Shown here: in pieces, positions 27,730 through 36,114 of the stretch
How positions within the stretch are numbered: position 1 is the stretch's first letter
Layout: each line of letters starts with the position of its first letter
Assembly (NCBI RefSeq): GCF_037023745.1
Contig: NZ_CP146101.1
Location: forward strand, 3,402,001-3,466,000
DNA from: Streptomyces sp. SCSIO 30461
GTDB taxonomy: Bacteria > Actinomycetota > Actinomycetes > Streptomycetales > Streptomycetaceae
DNA length: 64,000 bases
Direction of reading: 5' to 3'
Notes under the pieces: generated by a model
The model's input: only the letters and a program-made list of their open reading frames with translations
Told to the model about the DNA's origin: nothing
Databases searched by the model: none
Program-made: the position numbers and the translations under genes

Positions 27730-28917
27730 ATGTCCCCCGAGGCACCGCCTTCCCCATCCCCGCTCCCAGCCGCCGCGCACCCATCGCCCGCCCCGCTCTC
27801 CCGCCGCTCCCTCCTGCGCACCGGCGCAGCCGCCACCGCCGGTCTCGGTCTCGGTCTCACCGCTTCCGGATGCGGGTTCCTCCCGGCCGACGCCAGCGTG
27901 TACGGGGACACCGAAGCCCCCATCGACGTCAAGGTCGACGGGGATCTCGTCTACTTCAACTGGGCCGACTTCGTCGACCCGGCCGTATTCGCCGGGTTCG
28001 AGAAGGAGTACGGCGTCAAGGTCATCCAGTCGAACTTCGATTCGATGGAAGGCATGGTCGCCAAGCTCAACGCGGGGAACCGTTACGACATCATCTTCCC
28101 CAGCGCCAAATGGGCCCAGCGGCTGACCGCCGGCCACCGGCTGCGCCGGATCGACCACAGCAAGCTCAGGAACGCCGAGTCGGTATTCGGTCACTACCCG
28201 TACTTCGCCGACCCCTGGTATGACGCCGGCTCGCACTACACCGTCCCACGGATCGTGTACAAGACGGGGATCGGCTGGCGCAAGGACAAGATCGGCGACG
28301 ACCTCGGCGGCTCCTGGGACGACCTCTGGAGCGCAAAGGCCAAGGGCCGGGTGTTCGTGCTCGACGACCGCGACGAGGTGCTGGGCTTCGCCGCCCTCAA
28401 GCTCGGTCTCGACCTTGCCACGGAGGACGAGGGCGACCTCGGCAGGATCGCCGAGACCCTCAGGTCCCTGCGCCCGCATCTACGCGGCTTCTCCAGCGAC
28501 AGCTACAACAACCTGCTCAACGGCAACGCCGTGATGACCCAGGCATGGAGCGGGGACATGGCCGCCATGCTCGCCCAGGCCGAAGACCCATCCGCGCTCG
28601 GCTTCGAGATCGCCAAGGAGGGCTCGCCGGTCAACTCGGACTGCTATGCCATCCCCTCCGACGCACGCCACCCCGGCACCGCGATGCTCTTCATCGACTA
28701 CATGCTCCGCCCGGAGAACGTGAAGAAGAACATCGAGTACATCGGCTACCCGATGCCGGTCGGCGGCACCGAGGACACCTACGCCGCGCTCGTGGAACCC
28801 TTCCCCGAGTGCCTGGTCTCGGCCGATGACCTCAAGGACGACCTCTACTTCCGCAACGGCACCGCGAAGGGCGAGCAGGCGCGTGACGCCGCCTGGACGC
28901 ACGTGAAGGCGGGATGA
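27730..28917 (+). CDS. Polyamine-type ABC transporter substrate-binding lipoprotein (PotD-like)
   Basis: 395 aa. GAGAGG lies upstream of the ATG at 27730. The N-terminus combines a twin-arginine signal (SRRSLLRTGAAATAG) with a lipobox (LTASGCGF), so it is probably exported folded and lipid-anchored. The binding domain starts LVYFNWADFVDPAVFAGFEK and resembles PotD/PotF. It captures a polyamine or related cation for the permeases that follow. First gene of a five- or six-gene transporter-oxidase run. Confidence 0.9.
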   Translation: MSPEAPPSPSPLPAAAHPSPAPLSRRSLLRTGAAATAGLGLGLTASGCGFLPADASVYGDTEAPIDVKVDGDLVYFNWADFVDPAVFAGFEKEYGVKVIQSNFDSMEGMVAKLNAGNRYDIIFPSAKWAQRLTAGHRLRRIDHSKLRNAESVFGHYPYFADPWYDAGSHYTVPRIVYKTGIGWRKDKIGDDLGGSWDDLWSAKAKGRVFVLDDRDEVLGFAALKLGLDLATEDEGDLGRIAETLRSLRPHLRGFSSDSYNNLLNGNAVMTQAWSGDMAAMLAQAEDPSALGFEIAKEGSPVNSDCYAIPSDARHPGTAMLFIDYMLRPENVKKNIEYIGYPMPVGGTEDTYAALVEPFPECLVSADDLKDDLYFRNGTAKGEQARDAAWTHVKAG

Positions 28918-28918
28918 C

Positions 28919-29860
28919 ATGGCCACCCACACCACTCCCGACCCGCGCACCGGTTCCACTCCGCCGTCCGGGCCCGCCAAGCCCCGCCGGGGCCCATCCG
29001 CCAAGGCCAACCGGACCTGGACCTGGCTGATGCTCCCCGGCACCCTCTGGATGGCCGCGTTCCTGCTGGCCTCGCTCGTGCTGGTCGCCACTCTGGCGCT
29101 CGGTACCACGGACCCGCTCGGCAATCCGCGCTTCGGCTTCAACCTCGACAACATCACGGCGCTGGGCGACCCCGCCTACCGGTCGGTGATGCTCAGATCC
29201 CTCGGCTACGCCCTGCTCACCGTGGTGATCTGCCTGGCCGTGGCCTATCCGGTGGCCTACGCGATCGCCCTGCACGGCGGACGGTTCAAGAACTTCCTGA
29301 TCGCCGCCATCGTCGTACCGTTCTTCGCCAACTACCTGGTGCGGATGTACGGCTGGTCCGTGGTCCTCTCCGACGACGGCCCGCTGCTGAAGGCACTGCG
29401 CTCGATCGGAATCGCCGACGGCGACACCAGGATCCTCCAGACCGGTCCCGGAGTGATAGCCGGGCTCGTCTACGGCTTCGTCGTCTTCATGATCATCCCG
29501 CTCTACGCGGCCCTCGAACGCATGGATGTCTCCCTCATCGAAGCCGGACGCGATCTCTACGGGGGACCGCTGAGAACCTTCTTCCACGTCACCCTGCCCG
29601 CCACCCGGCAGGGCGCGGCAGCCGGCTGCGTCCTTGTCTTCCTGCCCGCCATGGGCGACTTCGTCAGTGCCCAGTTGATGGGAGGCCCCGACCAGATCAT
29701 GATCGGCAACCTGATCCAGGACAAGTTCTTCCAGGGCCAGAACTGGCCGCTGGGCTCGGCTCTGACCATGCTGATGATGGCCGTGCTGTTCCTCGGGATG
29801 CTGGGCTATCTGCGCCGCACCCGCAAGGACGAGAAGGACGAGGCGGAGGCGGCCCAGTGA
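28919..29860 (+). CDS. ABC transporter permease (PotB-like)
   Basis: 313 aa with six transmembrane helices (e.g. LPGTLWMAAFLLASLVLVATL) and the EAA loop ALERMDVSLIEAGRDLYGGP. It starts 1 nt after the binding-protein stop and overlaps the next permease. Forms the membrane channel with its partner. Confidence 0.92.
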   Translation: MATHTTPDPRTGSTPPSGPAKPRRGPSAKANRTWTWLMLPGTLWMAAFLLASLVLVATLALGTTDPLGNPRFGFNLDNITALGDPAYRSVMLRSLGYALLTVVICLAVAYPVAYAIALHGGRFKNFLIAAIVVPFFANYLVRMYGWSVVLSDDGPLLKALRSIGIADGDTRILQTGPGVIAGLVYGFVVFMIIPLYAALERMDVSLIEAGRDLYGGPLRTFFHVTLPATRQGAAAGCVLVFLPAMGDFVSAQLMGGPDQIMIGNLIQDKFFQGQNWPLGSALTMLMMAVLFLGMLGYLRRTRKDEKDEAEAAQ

Positions 29861-30762
29861 CACTCACCGTACCGGGCAGGACCCCCCACCAGGACGACCC
29901 CGGCGCACGGAGCAAGCCCCGGCGCGGCACCGCACCGCGCAGGGCCCGCCGCGGCACCGACCGCAAGCCCCGTCTCGCCATCGCCGTGACCGCGGTGTTC
30001 TTCGCGCTGCTCTATCTGCCGATCGGCGTGGTCGTCCTCTTCTCCTTCAACTCCCAGAAGTCCCTGACCGTGTTCAAGGACTTCAGTCTCCGCTGGTACG
30101 GAGCCTTCCTCCGCGACGACACCCTGCTCCAGTCGCTCGACATGAGCCTGCGGGTGTCGCTGGTGGCCATGGCCGGATCGCTCATCCTGGGTGTGACACT
30201 GGCGCTCGGCCTGGTGCGCAGCCGCAGTCGGCTCGGCTCCCTGGCCGGACTGATCATGCTGATCCCGCTGATCACTCCGGAGATCGTCACCGGGGTCGCG
30301 GCGATGCTGCTCTTCAAGGGCATGGGCATCACTCTGTCCACCACCACCGTGATGCTCGCCGAGATCACCTTCTCCATCTCCTACGTCACGGTCGTGCTCC
30401 GCTCCCGGATCGCCGCACTCAACCCGGAGACGGAAGAGGCCGCGATGGACCTCGGAGCCACCCGCTGGCAGGCCCTGCGGCTGGTCACCCTGCCCGCGCT
30501 GCTGCCCAGCATCCTGGCCTCGGCGGTGCTGATCTTCGCCCTGGTCTTCGACGACTTCGTGCTCGCCTACTTCACCACCGGCGTCGACCCGCAACCGCTC
30601 TCCGTGCGCATCTACTCGGCGATCCGCTTCGGTGTGCAGCCCACCATCAACGCCGTCGGCACCCTGATGCTCGCCGGATCCATCGCCCTGATCGTCCTCG
30701 CCCTCTTCATCCCGCGTCTCTTCGGCCGTCGCGGCGGCCTCGACCTGCTCTCCGGGAAGTGA
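29857..30762 (+). CDS. ABC transporter permease (PotC-like)
   Basis: 301 aa; GTG start in a GTGA overlap. An Arg-rich cytoplasmic N-terminus of ~35 residues precedes six helices. The EAA loop is LNPETEEAAMDLGATRWQAL. Second half of the transmembrane channel. Confidence 0.92.
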   Translation: MTLTVPGRTPHQDDPGARSKPRRGTAPRRARRGTDRKPRLAIAVTAVFFALLYLPIGVVVLFSFNSQKSLTVFKDFSLRWYGAFLRDDTLLQSLDMSLRVSLVAMAGSLILGVTLALGLVRSRSRLGSLAGLIMLIPLITPEIVTGVAAMLLFKGMGITLSTTTVMLAEITFSISYVTVVLRSRIAALNPETEEAAMDLGATRWQALRLVTLPALLPSILASAVLIFALVFDDFVLAYFTTGVDPQPLSVRIYSAIRFGVQPTINAVGTLMLAGSIALIVLALFIPRLFGRRGGLDLLSGK

Positions 30763-30766
30763 CACC

Positions 30767-31894
30767 GTGACGCTCACCCCTGACACCAACCCCGCGGCCC
30801 CCTCGGACTCCACCGCCGCGGCCACGGCGCCCGTACCGGCGGTGCGGCTCCAGGACATCAGCAAGAGCTACGGCGACGCCTTTGCGGTGCACTCGCTGTC
30901 GCTCGACCTCGCCCCCGGTGAGTTCTTCTCGCTGCTCGGCCCGTCCGGCTGCGGCAAGACCACCACTCTGCGCATGATCGGCGGATTCACCGACCCCACC
31001 GAAGGCACCATCCTCCTCGGCGGTGAGGACGTGACCTGGCTGCCTCCCAACAAGCGTGACGTCAACACGGTGTTCCAGAGCTACGCCCTCTTCGACCATC
31101 TCTCGGTCGCCGACAACGTGGCCTTCGGTCTCAAGCGCAGCGGAGTGCCACGCGGCGAGATCCGCGAACGGGTCGGCACCATGCTGGAACGCGTCCAACT
31201 GTCCGCACTCGCCGACCGCAAACCCCGCACACTCTCCGGTGGCCAGCGCCAGCGTGTGGCGCTCGCCCGCGCCCTGGTCAACCGCCCCCAGGTGCTGCTG
31301 CTCGACGAGCCGCTCGCGGCGCTCGATCTCAAGCTCCGCCGCCAGATGCAGGTGGAACTCAAGCAGATCCAGCGGGAGATCGGCATCACCTTCGTCTTCG
31401 TCACGCACGACCAGGACGAGGCGCTGACCATGTCGGACCGGCTGGCCGTGATGAGCGAGGGCCACGTCGAGCAGTGCGGCACCCCGGAGGACGTCTACGA
31501 ACGCCCCGCCAGCAGCTTCGTCGCCTCCTTCATGGGTACCTCCAACCTGGTCCCCGGTACCTACCGCGCCGGCCAGGTCGTCATGGACGAGGGGCCGGCG
31601 CTCCCGGTGGGCGCCCGCGGCACAATCGCCGACGGCACCAGGGTCAGCCTGTCCATCCGGCCCGAGAAGATCTGGCTCTCCGACTTCCTGCCGGACATGG
31701 CCCGGGTCAGCGGAGTCGTCCGCGAGACCGTCTACTCCGGTCCCACCACCACGTATCTCATCGAACTCGCGCCCGGCGTCACGGTGTCCGTGCTGGAGCA
31801 GAACACCGACCGCTCCCGCATGGAGGACCGCTGGAGCGGCGGTGAGACCGTCGAGATCGGCTGGAAGCCCGAACACTGCCTGGTACTCGACTGA
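30767..31894 (+). CDS. ABC transporter ATP-binding protein (PotA-like)
   Basis: 375 aa, GTG start 4 nt after the upstream stop. Walker A GPSGCGKTTTLRM, signature LSGGQRQRVALARAL, Walker B VLLLDEPLAALD, switch His in VTHDQDEAL. A C-terminal TOBE domain (SLSIRPEKIWL) follows. It energises the PotDBC-like importer. Confidence 0.94.
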   Translation: MTLTPDTNPAAPSDSTAAATAPVPAVRLQDISKSYGDAFAVHSLSLDLAPGEFFSLLGPSGCGKTTTLRMIGGFTDPTEGTILLGGEDVTWLPPNKRDVNTVFQSYALFDHLSVADNVAFGLKRSGVPRGEIRERVGTMLERVQLSALADRKPRTLSGGQRQRVALARALVNRPQVLLLDEPLAALDLKLRRQMQVELKQIQREIGITFVFVTHDQDEALTMSDRLAVMSEGHVEQCGTPEDVYERPASSFVASFMGTSNLVPGTYRAGQVVMDEGPALPVGARGTIADGTRVSLSIRPEKIWLSDFLPDMARVSGVVRETVYSGPTTTYLIELAPGVTVSVLEQNTDRSRMEDRWSGGETVEIGWKPEHCLVLD

Positions 31895-31933
31895 GCTCCC
31901 CGCCTCCCGACCGCACCCGAAGGAAAGTGCCCC

Positions 31934-33256
31934 ATGAACCACGATGTCGTCGTGCTCGGCGCCGGACTCGCCGGTCTGGCCGCCGCACGGGACCTGGCCG
32001 CAGGCGGAGCCGATGTGCTGGTCGCCGAGGCACGCGCCCGGCCCGGCGGGAGGGTCGAGCAGACCGCTCTGCCCGACGGCCGACTCGTCCAACTCGGCGG
32101 TGAGGTGGTCGGCCGGGCCCACACCGCATATCTCGCGCTGGCCGCCGAGCTCGGCCTCAGCCTGGTCCCCAGCTATGTCGCCGAGCCCGGTGCCATGGCC
32201 CGCGCCACACCCGAGGGCGTCTCGGCGGGGGACCCGCCGCACTGGTTCGGTCCGGGAGACGACACCGCGCACCGGCGTGTCAGCGCGGCATTCGCCGGGC
32301 TCGCGGCCTCGGTCGACCCGGACGACCCCTGGACCCACCCGGAAGCCAACGCGCTCGACCGCCTGTCCGTTGCGGACTGGCTGCGCTCGGAAGGGGCGAG
32401 CCCCGCTGTCGTACGTCTGTGGGAGATCGGCCAGCTCGCACTCGCTGACGGCTCCTACGAACGCACCTCGCTCCTGGCCGCCCTGCGCAAGCACGCCGCG
32501 GTGCCCGGCGACGGGACCTCAGGACACTACGACTACGAGGACTGGGAGGGACTGCGAGTCGCTGAAGGCTCCGCCACCGTGGCCCTGCGCATGGCCGACG
32601 TCCTCGGCGATCGCATCCGGTACGGCGCGCCCGTCGAGGCGGTCGACATCGGTCGCCGGCACTGCGTCGTCCGGCTTGCGTCGGGGGAGGCTCTCACCGC
32701 GGGAGCCGTTGTCAGCGCACTCCCGGTCGGCCCGCTGCGCTCGGTGTCCTTCACCGGTGTGTCGACTGAGCGCATCACTTCGCTGCACCGCCAACGCCAT
32801 GCCGTCGCAGCCAAGTTCGCCGCCGCGTACGACAGACCCTTCTGGCGCGACGGCGGACTGAACGGCCTGTCCGAGAGCGAAGGCGTACTAGGCAGCACCT
32901 GGCCGCAGAACGAGGGTGTCCTCTCCGCGCTCATCCCACCGGAACGGTACGGGGTGCTGCTCGGCATGCCGCAGGCGCTGCGCGGGACGGAGCTGCTCAG
33001 CGACATCGCCCGGCTCTACGGCGACGAGGCGTACCGCCCGCTGGGCAGCTGGATCCGGCTGTGGGGCACCGACCCCTGGACCCAGGGGTATGTCACCCAG
33101 TGGACTCCCGGTGATGTGCTGGCCGTCGGCCCTCTGCACGGCACTCACGAACCACCCTTCTACGTCTGCGGATCGGACCAGTGGGTGGCGGGCTACATGG
33201 AAGGGGCGGTACGCACAGGCCGGGCCGCCGCCGACGAGGTGTTGCGCCATGGCTGA
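31934..33256 (+). CDS. FAD-dependent amine oxidase (monoamine/polyamine oxidase family)
   Basis: 440 aa; GAAGGAAAG precedes the ATG. N-terminal dinucleotide-binding GAGLAGLAAARDLAAGGADVLVAEARARPGGRV (ends given, ~8-40), and a C-terminal FAD contact CGSDQWVAGYMEGAVRTG. It would oxidise an amine to an aldehyde, releasing ammonia or amine and hydrogen peroxide. Its stop overlaps the aldehyde dehydrogenase start by 8 nt, so the aldehyde is probably handed to that enzyme. Confidence 0.9.
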   Translation: MNHDVVVLGAGLAGLAAARDLAAGGADVLVAEARARPGGRVEQTALPDGRLVQLGGEVVGRAHTAYLALAAELGLSLVPSYVAEPGAMARATPEGVSAGDPPHWFGPGDDTAHRRVSAAFAGLAASVDPDDPWTHPEANALDRLSVADWLRSEGASPAVVRLWEIGQLALADGSYERTSLLAALRKHAAVPGDGTSGHYDYEDWEGLRVAEGSATVALRMADVLGDRIRYGAPVEAVDIGRRHCVVRLASGEALTAGAVVSALPVGPLRSVSFTGVSTERITSLHRQRHAVAAKFAAAYDRPFWRDGGLNGLSESEGVLGSTWPQNEGVLSALIPPERYGVLLGMPQALRGTELLSDIARLYGDEAYRPLGSWIRLWGTDPWTQGYVTQWTPGDVLAVGPLHGTHEPPFYVCGSDQWVAGYMEGAVRTGRAAADEVLRHG

Positions 33257-34676
33257 CGCGTCCCGTACTCCGCCGGTCCTCCGGCAGGTCCGCAACCACA
33301 TCGCCGGAACGGACCGGCCCGGCGCATCCGGCGAGTCGATGCCCCTCGTGGACCCGGCGACCGGCAGGGTGAGCGGCAGCGCACCGTGTTCGTCCGCCGT
33401 CGATGTGAGCGCGGCCTGCGCCGCCGCCGAAGAGGCCCTGGAACGCTGGGCCGCCACCACTCCGATGACCCGTCAGCGGGCCCTCCTGCGCATGGCCGAC
33501 GCGCTGGAGGCCCGCGCCGACGACCTGGTGTCCGCCGAGGTCGCGGACACCGGCAAACCGGCGGAGCTGTTCCGCACCGACGAACTGCCCGCGGTCGTGG
33601 ACACCGTGCGCTTCTTCGCCGGAGCCGCCCGCGCTCTGCCGGGAGCGGCGGCGGCCGAGTACTCGCAGGGCCGCACCTCGATGCTGCGTCGTGAACCGGT
33701 CGGGGTCTGCGGGCAGATCACCCCGTGGAACTACCCTCTGATGATGGCGGTGTGGAAGCTCGCACCGGCGCTGGCTGCCGGTAACACCGTGGTGCTGAAA
33801 CCGGCCGACACCACCCCGTCGTCCACGGCCCTGCTTGCCCGGATCGCCGCCCCGCTGCTGCCGCCGGGGGTGCTCAACGTGGTCTGCGGTGACCGGGACA
33901 CGGGCCGGGCGCTCGTCACCGATCCGCGGGTCCGGCTGGTCGCAGTCACGGGCAGTGTCAGGGCGGGGCGGGAGATAGCGACGGCGGCTGCCGACGACCT
34001 CAAGCGCGTCCACCTGGAACTCGGCGGCAATGCACCGGTGATTGTGTACGAGGATGTGGACGTAGACTCCTGCGCCGCCGAACTCGCCGCCGTGGCCTAC
34101 TACAACGCGGGCCAGGACTGTACCGCGCCCAGCCGCTATCTGGTGCACGAGCGGGTGTACGACGCCTTTGTCGCAGCGTTCGCCGCCCATGCGGCGGAAC
34201 AACGGCCGGGGGCGGACTTCGGCCCCCTCAACAGCGCGGCGCAACTCGCCTCCGTGCAGGCCCTGCTGAGCCGGCTGCCCGGACATGCCGAGGTGGTCGC
34301 GGGAGGTTCGCGTATCGAGCGGCCGGGCCACTACCACGAACCGACCGTCGTCACCGGGGTGAGGCAGTGTGACGAGATCGTGCAGGAGGAGATCTTCGGA
34401 CCGGTCGTCACCGTGCAGCGCTTCACGGAAGAGGCGGAAGCCCTGCGCCTTGCGGACGACGTACGGTTCGGCCTCGCCGCGAGCGTGTGGACCAGGGACC
34501 ACGACCGGGCCATGCGGGCCACCCGAGCCCTTCACACCGGCATTGTGTGGGTGAACACCCATGGCACGACGGTGTCGGAGATGCCGCATGGCGGAGTGAA
34601 GCATTCCGGATACGGGAGCGATCTCTCGCTGGCGGGCCTGCTGGACTATACGCAGGTCAAGCATGTGATGGTCTGA
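33249..34676 (+). CDS. NAD-dependent aldehyde dehydrogenase (aminobutyraldehyde/betaine-aldehyde type)
   Basis: 475 aa from the ATG at 33249 inside the upstream gene's end. N-terminal cofactor region GQITPWNYPLMMAVWKLAPAL, general base Glu in HLELGGNAP and catalytic Cys in NAGQDCTAPSR; EEIFGPVVTV is the usual C-terminal motif. It converts the aldehyde made by the amine oxidase to an acid, which the acyl-CoA synthetase at 21566 could activate. Last gene of the island. Confidence 0.93.
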   Translation: MADASRTPPVLRQVRNHIAGTDRPGASGESMPLVDPATGRVSGSAPCSSAVDVSAACAAAEEALERWAATTPMTRQRALLRMADALEARADDLVSAEVADTGKPAELFRTDELPAVVDTVRFFAGAARALPGAAAAEYSQGRTSMLRREPVGVCGQITPWNYPLMMAVWKLAPALAAGNTVVLKPADTTPSSTALLARIAAPLLPPGVLNVVCGDRDTGRALVTDPRVRLVAVTGSVRAGREIATAAADDLKRVHLELGGNAPVIVYEDVDVDSCAAELAAVAYYNAGQDCTAPSRYLVHERVYDAFVAAFAAHAAEQRPGADFGPLNSAAQLASVQALLSRLPGHAEVVAGGSRIERPGHYHEPTVVTGVRQCDEIVQEEIFGPVVTVQRFTEEAEALRLADDVRFGLAASVWTRDHDRAMRATRALHTGIVWVNTHGTTVSEMPHGGVKHSGYGSDLSLAGLLDYTQVKHVMV

Positions 34677-34759
34677 GGCGGTCGGTTCCGGGAACGCGTA
34701 TGGGCATGTTTCCGGCCAGTTTTCGCCTGTGAGGCCTGGCACACCGCAGCCGTCGGAGC

Positions 34760-34803
34760 CGCAAATCCTTCACGCAATAGGCATCTTGTGTGAAGGATTT
34801 GCG
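34760..34803. terminator. Hairpin downstream of the amine operon
   Basis: Perfect 14-bp inverted repeat (34760-34773 and 34790-34803) with a 16-base loop, 84 nt after the aldehyde dehydrogenase stop. The arms are unusually AT-rich for the region. It is probably the operon terminator; being an end of a lost mobile element is an alternative. Confidence 0.6.
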
Positions 34804-34859
34804 TCCGTCTGTCCCGGTGGCGGTTCGCACAGCAAGATCGACTGTGACTGGTTTGGTGG

Positions 34860-35523
34860 TCAGGCTGAAACGGGGATCCAGGCGCCTCGGCCGTCGAAGA
34901 GCCGGGTGACCACGTCGATCAGGTTTTTCCCCTGTTTCGCGGCGGTGGACAGGTAGCCGCGCACGGCGAAGAAGCGTTCGGCGCCGGGCATCGTGCGCCA
35001 ACCGCCGGAGATCTTCTGCTGCACCTTGGCCATGCGGATGGCCTGCTCACTGGTGTTGTTGTCGAAGGGGACCCGCCAGTCGAAGGCGAACCGGAGTACC
35101 TGGTCGCGCTCGGTGTCGAGGCGGTCGAGTAGGTTCGCGGCCTTCGCCCGCTTGCGGCGGGGCTCCCCGGGCGCTCGGGGCGGGTGCAGTGCTTGACCGG
35201 CGGCGATGATCTCCTCGTAGCGGGCCGCAGTACGCTCGAGTTCATCCATGGTGAAGCCGGAGGCGTGCTCGTGTGCGGCCCGGATGTCCTTGATCTGGTC
35301 CCTTCGGCTTGGCCAGGCCGTCACTCGACGGCGGCTTCGAGGAGTTCTTCGAGTTCATCCCGAGACGACGCTTGAGTTCGGCGTTCTCCGTCCTCAGCTC
35401 GGCGATCTCGGCTCGCGCCGCCGTCAGCTCCGCGTGGACCTGGGTCAGTTCGCTCCGCAACTCGCCTACGAACGCGAGCGGTTTCGCGTAGCTGGGAGGT
35501 TGGGTCTCGGACACGATTCCCAA
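34860..35523 (-). pseudogene. IS66-family transposase with internal deletion
   Basis: Two minus-strand parts of one transposase are present. The N-terminal part (35523 to about 35300) has the coiled coil ELTQVHAELTAARAEIAELR and KNSSKPPSSDGL. The C-terminal part (about 35300 to 34860) has FDWRVPFDNNTSEQAIRMAK and ISGGWRTMPGAERFFAVRGY. The zinc finger and most of the DDE catalytic core between them are missing and the frame shifts at the junction. The element is dead. Accessory IS66 genes are not seen. Confidence 0.85.
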
Positions 35524-36114
35524 TGATCAACACTCTGGCCCCGAAGATCAACTCAGGCCGACGCGACCACCAAACCAGTCGCCCTACGACAAACTCGTGG
35601 CGCTGCACGCAGGCAGGTTCAGGGAACTCTACGCACTGTCGCAGGATTGCTGAGGCCTCCGGGGCCGTCTGTAGGTTCCGCGATTCCGCGAGCAATTCCG
35701 CGTGATCATGAGCACTGTCCGAGCAATTCCGCGGTTCGGTGCGCAATGGATCTCGTGACCTGCGGCTTCTTCACGACACTCGACCATGAAGTCCGCGCTT
35801 CCCAAGCCAGATTGCTCATGATCCGGCGACAGGCTGCCCCAGCAACAGTGCTCACCATCGCGGACGTCGCAGGTCAGCCCTTCTGGTCCCTGTCGGGGAA
35901 CGCCTTGCCGGCGTGAAAACATGATCGCGGCGCCCGCTCGCCGACTCCGGTTGCTCGTTGGGACACCAAGCCCGTAGGTCAGTCTGGTGCAGGGGCCGCT
36001 GCGGGGCCTTGCCTTGTTGCCGTAGAGCACGCCGGTCAGATTTCGTCTTCCCCGTGGCCCCTTGGGGCGGGCGCCGCCTGTACGAACGGAACGAGGGGGA
36101 AGGGGCACGCGCCC
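35524..36114. other. Non-coding region left of the IS110-type transposase
   Basis: About 590 bases with no supported protein. It contains the left inverted repeat (35670-35694), a direct repeat GAGCAATTCCGCG (35690-35702 and 35721-35733), and inverted copies of GATCATGAGC (35704-35713 and 35814-35823). The last ~200 bases before the transposase GTG correspond in position to the IS110 left end, where other IS110 elements encode a structured bridge RNA. No RNA fold was computed. Confidence 0.5.
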
